From: an uncultured Lachnospiraceae bacterium
GTDB taxonomy: Bacteria > Bacillota > Clostridia > Eubacteriales > Anaerofustaceae
Reading direction: 5' to 3'
Assembly: GCA_944381375.1 (NCBI GenBank)
Contig: CALWKX010000020.1
Coordinates: forward strand, 20,744 to 84,743
Length of the DNA stretch: 64,000 nucleotides
A program made the translations under genes and the position numbers. This document shows, in pieces, positions 33,917 to 42,863 of the stretch (position 1 is its first letter; each line of letters begins with the position of its first letter). The notes below the pieces were generated by a model, which saw nothing but the letters and a program-made list of their open reading frames with translations, was not told where the DNA came from and ran no database searches.

Positions 33917-33942
33917 TTAGTGTACATACATATGTATACTAA
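33917..33942. promoter_or_regulatory. Operator-like palindrome before the 110-aa orphan gene
   Basis: TTAGTGTACAT-ACAT-ATGTATACTAA: 11-bp arms with one mismatch. The right arm contains TATACT (33935-33940), a plausible -10, so a bound repressor would block RNA polymerase. The ATGT/ACAT core is reminiscent of PadR-type sites. Confidence 0.6.
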
Positions 33943-33987
33943 ATTGTTTATTATAAAATTACAATATGGATTAATGAGGTGAGTTTA

Positions 33988-34317
33988 ATGAATGAGACTT
34001 ATATAACTGTTATGAAAAAGAGAGAATTTGATTACAGTATGTTAGACAAGGGAGATATCATAAAATGCCGAAAAAGCGGCTTAAATAAGCAAAGCGCATC
34101 GGCTTACTATGCGGATGGTATTATGTGTGGAAAAGTAACGGGTATTATAAAGCCGCGTAAGGAATGTTTTATAAAAAAGGTTTTGAGCTTTTTCCCTGGC
34201 AAGTATTATGCTGAAGTAGTGTTTTGTGTTTCTGATTTATACGTTTGCAGGCTTTTGCCTAAACGTGAAGCTGCGCAAAATAAGCCTGCTGCATTAAGAA
34301 CGCCTCAAGTTGTGTAA
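33988..34317 (+). CDS. Hypothetical 109-aa protein under palindrome control
   Basis: A soluble basic protein of unknown family. The middle has KCRKSGLNKQSASAYYADGIMCGKVTGI and the end FPGKYYAEVVFCVSDLYVC, suggesting a small beta-rich fold. A faint likeness to HIRAN-type domains (Asn-x-x-Asp-x-x-Ala then G-x-x-x-G) is too weak to call. I start at the ATG at 33988, with GAGGTG 6 nt upstream. The C-terminal 20 residues are low complexity (AAQNKPAALRTPQVV) and end next to CL6. It has a private operator and stands alone. Confidence 0.6.
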   Translation: MNETYITVMKKREFDYSMLDKGDIIKCRKSGLNKQSASAYYADGIMCGKVTGIIKPRKECFIKKVLSFFPGKYYAEVVFCVSDLYVCRLLPKREAAQNKPAALRTPQVV

Positions 34318-34329
34318 ACGATTGACCCC

Positions 34330-34450
34330 ACCCACCCGCCCGCCCCGCCGGCGCGGCCTTGTTTAAGGCAATAGCCTTAAACAAGGCTGAGCGGTTCCCG
34401 CTTAATGTCCGCGCAGCGGACAGCCGCGCCGGCGGGGCGGGCGGGTGGGT
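34330..34450. repeat. Cloverleaf repeat CL6
   Basis: Perfect 28-bp outer arms, 34330-34357 (ACCCACCCGCCCGCCCCGCC) and 34423-34450. The hairpins are 34357-34386 (CCTTGTTTAAGGC / GCCTTAAACAAGG), 34388-34404 (short, TGAGCGG / CCGCTTA with one wobble) and 34407-34421 (GTCCGCGCAGCGGAC). It starts 12 nt after the hypothetical gene. Confidence 0.95.
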
Positions 34451-34476
34451 TCAAAAACGCCAATTACATACTGTGC

Positions 34477-34505
34477 TTAACAAATCCTTTTTGAAATGTT
34501 ATAAT
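34477..34505 (+). promoter_or_regulatory. Promoter of the 302-aa gene
   Basis: TTAACA (34477-34482), 17 nt, TATAAT (34500-34505), then AAAAAAGGAG before the ATG. Confidence 0.8.
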
Positions 34506-34528
34506 AAAATAAAAAAAGGAGAAAACGT

Positions 34529-35437
34529 ATGCTGGCAGTATTTAATTTAACAGTGGATGAAGGGAAAAAATTAATAGCAAAGGGAATATGCGCTATGAGT
34601 GAAATAAAAAAAGCGCTCAAAGAAGGAACCATAGCAATACATAACAGCACAAGCGCATATTTTCTGATAGAAGAGCTTATCGGAGAAAGCGTGGATACCA
34701 ACAACGTGTGGCTGTCTGGAATTATAGCCCCGAAAGCAATGTGTGTTCATGAAAATACTCAAAGAAATAACAAATCTCCAAAAAGCGAAGGCTATTCAAA
34801 ACAGATCACCGATGCATCTTCTTTCCCTCATACGCATGTAATTAAAAACGGGAAAAAAGTTTATGGACTTGTTCTTAAAGACCTGTACGAAAATATGGGA
34901 GAAAACGATATCTATATAAAAGGCGTTAACTGCTATGATGCAGACGGAGACGTCGGAGTATTGATAGGAAGCGCCGATGAAAACGGTACAATCGGAAGAA
35001 TGTGCTCAGGCAGAAATAAAAACCACTACAAAATTATTGCATGCGCAGGAAACGAAAAATTTATACCTGAAAGCGTTAGTAAAGCCGCTGCCTTTATAAA
35101 TAAGAAAAAACAATATGCTATGGGCATAAAAGTCAATCTGTTTAAATTTACTCCTGATTATATCATCAACGAAGCAAAAGCTCTCAATATACTTACGGGC
35201 GCTGAAACGATGATATTTTCCGCAGGCGGCCTTGCCGGCGCTCAGGGAGGAGTCTGTATAGCAGCCGAAGGCACAGAGGAACAAATAAATAAGGCTGTTG
35301 AAATATGCGAAAATATCAAAGGAGCAAAACTGCCTGATATCAAAGGCGCAGACTGTGCGATATGTTCTATGGCTACCTGTGCGTATTTGGATAATGTCGG
35401 GACGCAAAAACCATGGATAAAAGAAATCGACTCATAA
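34529..35437 (+). CDS. Conserved-looking protein of unknown function, 302 aa
   Basis: A soluble, well-expressed-looking gene (good promoter and ribosome site) that I cannot assign. Features: the N-terminus MLAVFNLTVDEGKKLIAKGI suggests an alpha/beta fold; a central Gly/Asp-rich stretch (CYDADGDVGVLIGSADENG); a Ser-Gly-Gly loop (FSAGGLAGAQGGVCIAAEG) that could bind a nucleotide or phosphate; and cysteines grouped at the C-terminus (GADCAICSMATCAY), possibly a metal or Fe-S site. No signal peptide or membrane helix. A metabolic enzyme or cofactor-binding protein is plausible. Confidence 0.6.
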   Translation: MLAVFNLTVDEGKKLIAKGICAMSEIKKALKEGTIAIHNSTSAYFLIEELIGESVDTNNVWLSGIIAPKAMCVHENTQRNNKSPKSEGYSKQITDASSFPHTHVIKNGKKVYGLVLKDLYENMGENDIYIKGVNCYDADGDVGVLIGSADENGTIGRMCSGRNKNHYKIIACAGNEKFIPESVSKAAAFINKKKQYAMGIKVNLFKFTPDYIINEAKALNILTGAETMIFSAGGLAGAQGGVCIAAEGTEEQINKAVEICENIKGAKLPDIKGADCAICSMATCAYLDNVGTQKPWIKEIDS

Positions 35438-35496
35438 TATTGACTTATTGAATTTGTAATATTAGACTAAAGGCAAAAGTCGAAAGGAAATACAAA

Positions 35497-36009
35497 ATGA
35501 GAAACAAAAAAATATTAATATTCCTTATCGTAATTTTTGCTGTATTATGCGTATCCGGCTGCTCGCAGGCTACTCCGTATGATGAAGAAGAAAAGCAGAC
35601 ATATGAAATCGGCGGCGTAACAATTACAGTACCGGCAAGCATGAACGTTGATAATACAACTAATCAGGAAATAATCTATGTTCAAATGCCTGACGCTCAG
35701 CTTGCAATGGTTCAAATAACAGTGAATGACGCATATGATACCGAAGCCGATTTTATTCAGGCCTATAAATCAGCTCTTGAAACAAGTTCGTACGAGAACT
35801 TGTCCGTAGGAGAAACCAGCGAAACAAAAATAGGCGGTAAAAATATAAGTGCGTTTACGTACACGTATACTATAGATAATATAACGGTAAAAAATGATTG
35901 CAATGTATATATAACTGACGGGAAAACGATACTTTTTAATGCCATGACTTTGCCTGCCTATGATGAGGATTTAAGCCAGCTTGTAGCGTATATGCTCAAA
36001 AATTTATAA
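35497..36009 (+). CDS. Putative lipoprotein
   Basis: A 170-aa secreted protein with a signal peptide ending in a lipobox (CVSGC, Cys at ~residue 22), so it is probably lipid-anchored. The mature part is a single small domain, IGGVTITVPASM..QMPDAQLAMVQITV..TKIGGKNISAFTYTYTI, of the kind found in PsbP-like or short-term-stress lipoproteins of Bacillota. I do not recognise a defined family. AAAGGAA precedes the ATG. It shares a terminator region (36017-36045) with the convergent GNAT gene. Confidence 0.75.
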   Translation: MRNKKILIFLIVIFAVLCVSGCSQATPYDEEEKQTYEIGGVTITVPASMNVDNTTNQEIIYVQMPDAQLAMVQITVNDAYDTEADFIQAYKSALETSSYENLSVGETSETKIGGKNISAFTYTYTIDNITVKNDCNVYITDGKTILFNAMTLPAYDEDLSQLVAYMLKNL

Positions 36010-36016
36010 AATATGA

Positions 36017-36045
36017 AAAAAAGAGCCGGATAAGCTCTTTTCTTT
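36017..36045. terminator. Bidirectional terminator
   Basis: AAAGAGC / GCTCTTT hairpin with A and T runs, between the convergent lipoprotein and GNAT genes. Confidence 0.6.
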
Positions 36046-36074
36046 ATGCAGTCGTTCGCCGGATATAAAAAATT

Positions 36075-36791
36075 TTATTTTTCATACCATATAACAATGT
36101 CGCTTGAGATTTCAAGCCCCAGCTTCCTTTGAAGCGCAAGAGACGCGTTATTATCAACCGAAACATGGCAATACGCAATATTGCCTTTCTTAATCTGTTC
36201 ATTGATCATATGAGCCTCTAAAGCAAAACCAATCCCCTCTTTTCGGTAAGGCCTATCTACTTCCAAAAGACCTATGGTCCCCTCAGCATGCGTCCCTACA
36301 ATGCCCAAAAGTTTTCTTCCTTTGAATGCTCCAAACATGCCCGCCTTTATTCTCTTTTTTATGTACTCTTCATTATCCATCAGAGAATAAAGTCCTCTTA
36401 CTTTTTTATAGTAATCCATGGGTATATTTTTTATCTCATATCCGTTTAGTTTATATTCAACAGGCTGATGACTCATGTAAACAGCCTGATAGCAGCGTAA
36501 GGATTCACGGTATCCAAGTTTTTTCATTGTTTCGGAATAATCCCCTCTGTGCAGTAAAACTAAAGGATAGTGTTTTTGGGCAACAATACCGAAAACCTTC
36601 TTTGCAGTTTCATTATTATCAGCGGAAATCGCCATCACATCGCCTCTTTTTTCATAAACGGCAAATCCGCCGTCCGATGCGAATATAATTTCGCATGATT
36701 TATTACAAAGACTGTCATATATATTCGCATATGAAAGTTTGTCTTTAGATATGTAGTTTTCAAGTGTTGTTTTGTTGATTGCATTGTTCAT
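36075..36791 (-). CDS. GNAT-family acetyltransferase
   Basis: A 238-aa protein with the GNAT core in the C-terminal half: LLGIVGTHAEGTIGLLEVDRPYRKEGIGFALEAHMINEQIKKG, containing the R/Q-x-x-G-x-G/A acetyl-CoA loop (RKEGIGFAL), then CHVSVDNNASLALQRKLGLEI. The N-terminal half is less conserved and probably sets specificity. The start is the ATG at 36791, 3 nt after the stop of the metallopeptidase gene, so it forms a two-gene operon with that gene. Substrate unknown. Confidence 0.83.
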   Translation of the reverse strand: MNNAINKTTLENYISKDKLSYANIYDSLCNKSCEIIFASDGGFAVYEKRGDVMAISADNNETAKKVFGIVAQKHYPLVLLHRGDYSETMKKLGYRESLRCYQAVYMSHQPVEYKLNGYEIKNIPMDYYKKVRGLYSLMDNEEYIKKRIKAGMFGAFKGRKLLGIVGTHAEGTIGLLEVDRPYRKEGIGFALEAHMINEQIKKGNIAYCHVSVDNNASLALQRKLGLEISSDIVIWYEK

Positions 36792-36793
36792 GA

Positions 36794-37507
36794 TTAGTTT
36801 AATATTACGCTTTCTTTGAGTTTTTTTCTTATTGATTTATTGTGTGGCAGCAGCTTGTCCATCAGGGCATGAAAATTTTTACCGTGGTCAGGGTATATAA
36901 TATGGCATACTTCATGCAGCGCAACATATTCTATACATTCTTCAGGCGCTTCAATCAACCTCAGATTGAGGGTTACTGTATGTTTTGCAGTGTTATAGCT
37001 TCCCCAAAGGGAAGTCATCGCGCACACTTTGACTTTAGGATATTCTTCTTTATCTATGTTCAGCCTGCTGCATGCGGTATATACATAATCCTCAAATACT
37101 TCCAGTGAATATAAAGCAAGCCATTGGTCAAATACTTTCTTTCTGAGCGCTTCATCTTCATTTTTTACTTGGAGAATGATTACATCATCTTTTAGTAGCA
37201 CATTGTTTTCAGATCCCAAGCATACACTTAGAAGGTATTGCCTGCCTCTTATATGTATTTTGGCACCGTCAGAGTAATCTATGGCATAACTTGCATTTTT
37301 TATGATTTCTTGGGCATTTTGTATGAACTGCGCCTTTGAAACAATAAATAATTCAATTTTTTCACGGCTTATATTATAAGGGGCAGAAACGACCACTTGC
37401 GATTTTGAATTGACTTTTAAATATAATCTTTTTATGTTTTTTCTGGTAAGTATGTATTCAATTTTTTTATCTGAGTAAATTACTGAATATTTCATTTTTT
37501 CAGTCAA
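36794..37507 (-). CDS. YgjP-like zinc metallopeptidase (DUF45)
   Basis: Small zinc-binding protein of the YgjP/WLM group. YVALHEVCHIIYPDHGKNFHAL is the HExxH...H motif; LWGSYNTAKHTVTLNLRLI and RKNIKRLYLKV are the other family blocks. I favour the TTG at 37507, which has AAAAAGGAC just upstream and runs into LTEKMKYSVIY; ATG 37495 or 37552 are alternatives. The gene precedes the GNAT gene with a 2-nt gap. The cellular role of the family is unknown. Confidence 0.85.
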   Translation of the reverse strand: MTEKMKYSVIYSDKKIEYILTRKNIKRLYLKVNSKSQVVVSAPYNISREKIELFIVSKAQFIQNAQEIIKNASYAIDYSDGAKIHIRGRQYLLSVCLGSENNVLLKDDVIILQVKNEDEALRKKVFDQWLALYSLEVFEDYVYTACSRLNIDKEEYPKVKVCAMTSLWGSYNTAKHTVTLNLRLIEAPEECIEYVALHEVCHIIYPDHGKNFHALMDKLLPHNKSIRKKLKESVILN

Positions 37508-37576
37508 ATTGTCCTTTTTAATATATTCTAACACATACTTATTTCCATTCAATACTTTAAGCGCGCTTCGGTTTTA

Positions 37577-37605
37577 TTGACTAAGATTGATAACAAAAGT
37601 ATAAT
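37577..37605 (+). promoter_or_regulatory. Promoter of the serine hydrolase
   Basis: TTGACT (37577-37582), 17 nt, TATAAT (37600-37605), a near-consensus SigA promoter. Confidence 0.85.
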
Positions 37606-37656
37606 TTAAATATAGCCATAAAAAATATTAATAAAAATACATGGAGGGTAATATAA

Positions 37657-38583
37657 ATGACGGTTAAGCTCGATGGCTTTGTAAAGAGTATCAACAGTAA
37701 AGGAATTGACATGTACGGTATAAATGTTCTCGAAGGAGGAGAAAAGACCGCCGAATATTATTGGCGCAATAAACTCAGAAAAGAGATACGTTCGTGCAGC
37801 AAAAGCATAACATCGTTGGCCGTGGGTCGAGCAATAGACGAAGGAATGTTTAAGATTACTGACAAAATAGCTGATTTTTTCCCTGAACACCTTACTAAAA
37901 ATCCTCAGCCGGAATTGCTGGAAGTTACGATAAAAGACGTACTCATGATGGCGATGGGATATGATTATTTTATTTTGAATCCGTTTGTACGCGAAAGCTA
38001 TAAAGGTGATTGGCTTGACCTGATTTTCAGCGAAAAGATTAATCTTAAACCCGGCTCGCTTTTTGTTTACAACAATGCCAGCCCTTATCTTTGCGGCGCG
38101 CTTATAGCAAAACTTTCAGGACAAAATTATCTTGATTGGATGAAGGAAAGATTTTTCGATCCTCTCGATATAAATAATCCTCAATGGTTTACGTGCCCTA
38201 TGGGAAGACCTATAGGTCTCGGCGGATTGTTCCTCACAGTAGATGAGCTTTCCCGTTTTGGACAGGTATGCCTTGACAGAGGAATGTGGAAAGGTCAAAG
38301 ACTCGTCAGCGCCGAATGGGTAGACGAAGCGACTTCAAAGCAGATTGAAGTAACTACAGGCGTTGATAAGATAGATAATAAGCCGACAAAGGATTTCGGC
38401 GCAGGATATGGATATTTCTTCTGGATGAATTCGACGGAAGGCTATCATATGTGGGGACGCTACGGTCAGTTTTGCGTGGTGCTTCCAAAACGCAATACTG
38501 TTATTACAATGCTTTCGCTTGAAGAAAAGAATGAGCAGGGTATTTTGGACAGCGTTTGGGATGAGATACTTCCTCAGCTGTAG
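37657..38583 (+). CDS. Beta-lactamase-fold serine hydrolase
   Basis: Class C beta-lactamase/penicillin-binding-protein-like esterase. SCSKSITSLAVGRAIDEG holds the SxxK motif (Ser-Cys-Ser-Lys, ~residue 47), FVYNNASPYLCGALI the YxN motif, and GYHMWGRYGQF the place of the C-terminal HxG/KTG motif. There is no signal peptide, so it is probably cytosolic and more likely an esterase or D-peptidase than an antibiotic-resistance enzyme. GGAGG precedes the ATG. It converges on addA, with CL7 between. Confidence 0.85.
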   Translation: MTVKLDGFVKSINSKGIDMYGINVLEGGEKTAEYYWRNKLRKEIRSCSKSITSLAVGRAIDEGMFKITDKIADFFPEHLTKNPQPELLEVTIKDVLMMAMGYDYFILNPFVRESYKGDWLDLIFSEKINLKPGSLFVYNNASPYLCGALIAKLSGQNYLDWMKERFFDPLDINNPQWFTCPMGRPIGLGGLFLTVDELSRFGQVCLDRGMWKGQRLVSAEWVDEATSKQIEVTTGVDKIDNKPTKDFGAGYGYFFWMNSTEGYHMWGRYGQFCVVLPKRNTVITMLSLEEKNEQGILDSVWDEILPQL

Positions 38584-38689
38584 TTGACGCAGCTATTTAC
38601 AGGTTTAAAATACAATTGGTAAATTAAAATCAAAGAAATTTGCGGGCATAAATTTAATTTGGAAGTCGACAACAGGCGGATCAGATTAC

Positions 38690-38894
38690 GTTGCTGCCCA
38701 AGCAAAAGCGCCGCGGCGCGCTTAATAAAAAAGACGGCGTTTCGAAAGCTTGCGCTTTCGGCCGTCTTTTTTATGCGAAAGAAAAGCCCCGTGCGGGGCT
38801 TTTCTTGAAGCCGCATACAAAAAAGGCGGATAAATCCGCCTTTCGTATGCGGCTTTAAGCGCGCCGCTAAACGGCATTGCTTCGTTGCAGCAAC
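38690..38894. repeat. Cloverleaf repeat CL7 (largest)
   Basis: The outer arms 38690-38724 and 38856-38894 pair over GCGGCGCGCTTA plus a distal GTTGCTGC block with internal mismatches. The hairpins are 38725-38774 (AAAAAAGACGGC with inner CGAAAGC / GCTTTCG), 38779-38806 (AAGAAAAGCCCC / GGGGCTTTTCTT) and 38808-38855 (AAGCCGCATAC plus GGCGGA, interrupted). It lies between convergent genes, ending 1 nt before the addA stop. Confidence 0.9.
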
Positions 38895-38895
38895 A

Positions 38896-41800
38896 TCATA
38901 AACCCACTTCAACCGTCCTGTTTTGTTCAAGGTATACAATAAAGCATTTGTCCGGATTCCTGCCTTTTATTTTGCTAAGAGCCTCCGCATAAAGCCTTAT
39001 CTGCAAAGAGTATTTTTCATCGCTCTCTTTTTTTCTTTCTTCGCTTATGTATTTGTCGGTTTTGTAATCTATAAGATATGTTTCGCCTTTATATACAAAA
39101 TAACAATCTATAACGCCCTGCAAAATAACATCTCTTTTACTTTTCTGCCATCTGCTGTCAAGCCTGGCCGGCTTGATTTGCATTATAAACGCTGTCTCTT
39201 TTTTTATTTGATCTGCATTTAAAAGCGCATGTCCTATATCACTTGAGAAAAACTGCACCACAGCATCCGAATTTACAGCCTCAGCTTCTTTTTCAATCAG
39301 TACGCCGTTGCTGATGAGTATATTTTTTTGCTTATCAATACTCGATAAAAGATCATTCTTATCAAGACTTTTTTCATCAAGATGCTGCATGAATTTATGA
39401 AGCGCGCTTCCAGCAGCCGCCGGTGTAAGGGCCTGATCTTTGTCGAACACTATATCCTCCCTCATGCTTATAAGCTTTTTGCCGTATTCAAGCGTCATTG
39501 ATTCCTTAAGTTCGCTTACTGTGACTTTTGTGGGAATACCTTCGTCATTTTTGTGAGGATATGTATATCCGATACGGCTTTTGATCTGTTTTACCGCAGC
39601 TTCATCTGCCGGATATTTATCCGGTACCGTCTCAGCGCTTTCTTCCGCGGCCTCGGTATGCGTTACGGTTTTTATTTTCCAAAGCCTGGTTTCATAAGAG
39701 CCGCTTTCATCAAGACTTCTTTTATCAGGGACAATGGCAAAGTAAAGCCATTTCAAAAAAGATACGCTCTCAGTCAGTGAAGGCGTCATATCGGGCGGAT
39801 ATGCCTTCATTTCCTCATATGCCTTTTCAGTAATGCATCCTGTGAAATACAGCATTTGCTTTGCGCGGGTTGCCGCAACATACAAAATGCGGGCTTCTTC
39901 CTCCCTGTTTTCGGCGCGGTTAGCCGCCGAGGCCGTCAGTCTGTATATTGTATCACAGCGGTAACTTGCGTCCTCAGAGACAAAAACGGGACATATTCCC
40001 ACATCTTTGTGACAATATATACTCTCAAATGGACTTTTTTCAATAATATTGAGCGCTGTATCAACTACTATTACTGCCTCATACTCCAAACCCTTAGCAG
40101 CGTGCACTGTCACAAGGCTGACTTTGCCTTCTCCAGCAAAAGCTTTCGAAGCGCCTCTTTCGGCTTTTTCCTTGAGCTTTTCCAAATATTTTATAAAACT
40201 GTATAATCCTCTTGACTGTGTTTGTTCAAAAGAAGCGGCGCGCTGCGCAAGTTCGTTAAGATTTTGGGAGCGCTTCTCCCCGTCTTTGAGAGCCGATACA
40301 TACATCGTCAAATTCGTGTCGGCGTATATCTTCATTATGAGATCTTCTATCGAAGAAACGCGCGAATAATGCCTGTAGCGTTTTATTTCATTTATCATGT
40401 ATGAGGTCTTGAGCCTTAAATTATCGTCAGGACCGTCCTTGGCGTATTTTTTTACAGCGTCGTAATAATGAGCAAACGTATAATGCGCCCTTATTTTCAA
40501 AAGCTCGTCTTCGTTAAAGCCGAAAATAAAGCTTCGCATTACTGATATAAGCGCTATATCGTCCATAAAGTTGTCAATTATCTTCAAAAGATTTATCATA
40601 AGCGCAATTTCCATCGCGTCAAAATATTCTTCCTGCTCTATGCAGGCAAAATCTATGCCGGCGTTTTTGAATGCCTGCGTATAATAAGAAGATATACTGT
40701 TCATGCGTCGGCCTATAACGGCTATATCTTCAGGCCGCAGAGGCCTTGTAAGATGCGTTTCCTCATCGTATATGTTTTTGCCTATAAGATTTTTTACCAA
40801 AGAGGCAACGTATTCGGCTTCAGCAGCGATACGCGAATGACTGTCGGAATCGCCGCTGAGGATAATATGAAGCTGAGCGGCATTAGCGCTGTTTAACGTG
40901 CTTAAAGACGTCATGCTTTCATCAGACGCATAGTCGATTCCCGATTTGTCCTTTGTCATAATGCGCGAGAAAACCGTATTTACCGCCTCTACTATTACAG
41001 GCGACGAACGGAAATTTTCTCTCATGCGCACAAGCAGTCCTTTCCCTTTTTCACATTCGCGCTGCTTTTTTAAAAATATTTCTGGTTCCGCATTTCTGAA
41101 ACGGTAAATGCTCTGCTTTATATCTCCCACAGCAAAAAGACTGTTTGTTGCGGCAAGCCGCGTTATGATGGCCTCCTGCAGGGAATTAGTGTCCTGATAT
41201 TCGTCTATAAATATGTATTTATATTCGCTGCTGAGCTGTTTGAGAACCTGTTCGGAATTTAAAATAGCAAGACATTCATGGGCAAGATCCGAAAAATCGG
41301 CAAGCCTCATGCTTTTTTTTATATTGGAATATATATCGCTGAAACGTTCAACTATCTCAACTATCTTGCAAACGCTTTTGGCCGTCAGAAAGATAAACTC
41401 AAGATTTTTTTCATAAGAAAAAGCGGCGATCTCCTTAAGCCTTGTAAACGCGCCTTTGGCTTTTTTGTGCAATAGCTTAAGGCGCATGTAATCTGGATGG
41501 CTTTTGGGGACTGTAAATCGCGGAAATTTTGAAACGGCGCGTATCGTTTCGAAAAAACTTGAAGCGCTTGACGCTAAAGAAGAGACGATCGCATCCGAAA
41601 GTTCTGCCATGCTCGAAAAACATGCCGCACATTTATAATCGGAACGCGTCAGCCTTAAGCCCTCCTGCGCGCAAATTTTGATATCTGATGCATATATTTC
41701 AAGGTGTTTTTTCAGAATTTCGAAAACACGGGAATCGTCAAAATTTTCTGCGCTTTTTTTAAATTCTTCAGCCTTTTGCTTCAGCCATTCTATAGGCTCG

Positions 41801-42342
41801 CATTTGTTTTGAATGTGCAGGTATATGTTTATGATGGTCTGAGTAAGAGACGATTCATACCCGAATGAGTATAAATCTTCCAGCCGTTGAAATTCTTCGT
41901 CGTTCTCCTCCAAAAGCTCTTCGTAGAGCTTCTCACAGGCTCTTTCCATCATCATGAGGCTTTCCTGTGCGGAACCTATTACACTGAAGGAAGGATCTGC
42001 GCCGATGATATGGTAGAAACGCTCTATTATCCTTTTGCATAGCGAATCTATTGTGCATATCGGCGCAAGTTCAAGCTTTGCGAGCTGCTCGCTTATTTTC
42101 ACACTGCTTGCGTCATTTTCACTTTGCATAAGCTGGCGACGTATCCGGCTTTTCAGTTTTGCAGCGGCAGACTTTGTAAATGTTACCGCTATGATTTCAT
42201 CAGCTTCAACAAGGCCCTGCGCAATCAGGCGCGCAATGCGTCCTGCCAGAACGCTCGTTTTGCCGCTTCCAGCTCCAGCGGAAACCAGTATATTTTTATC
42301 TTCGGAATATACCGCTTTTCTTTGAGAATCAGTTAGTTGCAT
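38896..42342 (-). CDS. addA: AddA helicase-nuclease subunit
   Basis: UvrD-type helicase and RecB-type nuclease subunit of AddAB. Motif I SAGAGSGKTSVLAGRI, motif II FIDEYQDTNSLQ, motif III FAVGDIKQSIYRFR, the VTVHAAKGLE motif and C-terminal nuclease YLIDYKTDKY are all present. It encodes ~1148 aa. I start at the ATG at 42342 (MQLTDSQRKAV), with AGGA 6 nt upstream; an ATG at 42348 is in frame. It is monocistronic, 18 kb from addB and in the opposite direction. Confidence 0.95.
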   Translation of the reverse strand: MQLTDSQRKAVYSEDKNILVSAGAGSGKTSVLAGRIARLIAQGLVEADEIIAVTFTKSAAAKLKSRIRRQLMQSENDASSVKISEQLAKLELAPICTIDSLCKRIIERFYHIIGADPSFSVIGSAQESLMMMERACEKLYEELLEENDEEFQRLEDLYSFGYESSLTQTIINIYLHIQNKCEPIEWLKQKAEEFKKSAENFDDSRVFEILKKHLEIYASDIKICAQEGLRLTRSDYKCAACFSSMAELSDAIVSSLASSASSFFETIRAVSKFPRFTVPKSHPDYMRLKLLHKKAKGAFTRLKEIAAFSYEKNLEFIFLTAKSVCKIVEIVERFSDIYSNIKKSMRLADFSDLAHECLAILNSEQVLKQLSSEYKYIFIDEYQDTNSLQEAIITRLAATNSLFAVGDIKQSIYRFRNAEPEIFLKKQRECEKGKGLLVRMRENFRSSPVIVEAVNTVFSRIMTKDKSGIDYASDESMTSLSTLNSANAAQLHIILSGDSDSHSRIAAEAEYVASLVKNLIGKNIYDEETHLTRPLRPEDIAVIGRRMNSISSYYTQAFKNAGIDFACIEQEEYFDAMEIALMINLLKIIDNFMDDIALISVMRSFIFGFNEDELLKIRAHYTFAHYYDAVKKYAKDGPDDNLRLKTSYMINEIKRYRHYSRVSSIEDLIMKIYADTNLTMYVSALKDGEKRSQNLNELAQRAASFEQTQSRGLYSFIKYLEKLKEKAERGASKAFAGEGKVSLVTVHAAKGLEYEAVIVVDTALNIIEKSPFESIYCHKDVGICPVFVSEDASYRCDTIYRLTASAANRAENREEEARILYVAATRAKQMLYFTGCITEKAYEEMKAYPPDMTPSLTESVSFLKWLYFAIVPDKRSLDESGSYETRLWKIKTVTHTEAAEESAETVPDKYPADEAAVKQIKSRIGYTYPHKNDEGIPTKVTVSELKESMTLEYGKKLISMREDIVFDKDQALTPAAAGSALHKFMQHLDEKSLDKNDLLSSIDKQKNILISNGVLIEKEAEAVNSDAVVQFFSSDIGHALLNADQIKKETAFIMQIKPARLDSRWQKSKRDVILQGVIDCYFVYKGETYLIDYKTDKYISEERKKESDEKYSLQIRLYAEALSKIKGRNPDKCFIVYLEQNRTVEVGL

Positions 42343-42765
42343 ATACAATCCTATTTAATATATGATCAAACGCCGTGCTGCGATATTGCGTTTGATTCAT
42401 GCGATTTATAATTTTCAAAGTGATCTGTTTGTATTTTATCATAATATAATGAGAAATGCTTAAATACACATTGGTGTTATATTATATATTTTTTTGCCGG
42501 ATAAAAAGTATTCGATCACAGAAATTGCTTCGAGTCATTTTTCTGCGGCTGTTTGCAGCATGTTATATGCGCTGTTTCTTTAATAAAGGCATATTCAAAA
42601 TAAGCTTTATTTTAAAGCTGTTTTTGTCGATAAGCATAAATATTATTCAGACTGTAAAAATGCGAATCAAAAACTAAAATAAACAAGTCATTTTCACAAA
42701 AAATACACTCAAGACTATTGTGAAATTATTTTTTAGGACTTGCCGCAAACTTAAGCCGAATTGAG
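42343..42765. other. Gap without a supported gene
   Basis: Divergent region between addA and metG. A 73-codon frame at 42456-42677 is hydrophobic and Cys/Phe/Ile-rich, and it has no ribosome site, so I do not call it. I see no repeat element. The addA promoter should lie here on the minus strand. Confidence 0.55.
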
Positions 42766-42794
42766 TTGACAAATATATTGCGCGGGTATATAAT
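42766..42794 (+). promoter_or_regulatory. Consensus promoter of metG
   Basis: TTGACA (42766-42771), 17 nt, TATAAT (42789-42794). The leader is only about 60 nt, too short for a T-box. Confidence 0.9.
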
Positions 42795-42863
42795 TTTACA
42801 ATATTAAATTTATCTCCTAAAAATTTTAAAAAAAATAGTTTATAAGAGAAAAGAGGTCTGAAA

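Noticed and set aside
37657..38583. Antibiotic-resistance beta-lactamase
   Set aside because: No signal peptide and the third motif is atypical; a cytosolic esterase or peptidase is more likely.
42456..42677. 73-codon hydrophobic open frame
   Set aside because: No ribosome site, composition typical of AT-rich noncoding sequence, and no family likeness.
42795..42863. T-box leader for metG
   Set aside because: The leader is only ~60 nt, with no specifier loop or T-box sequence.
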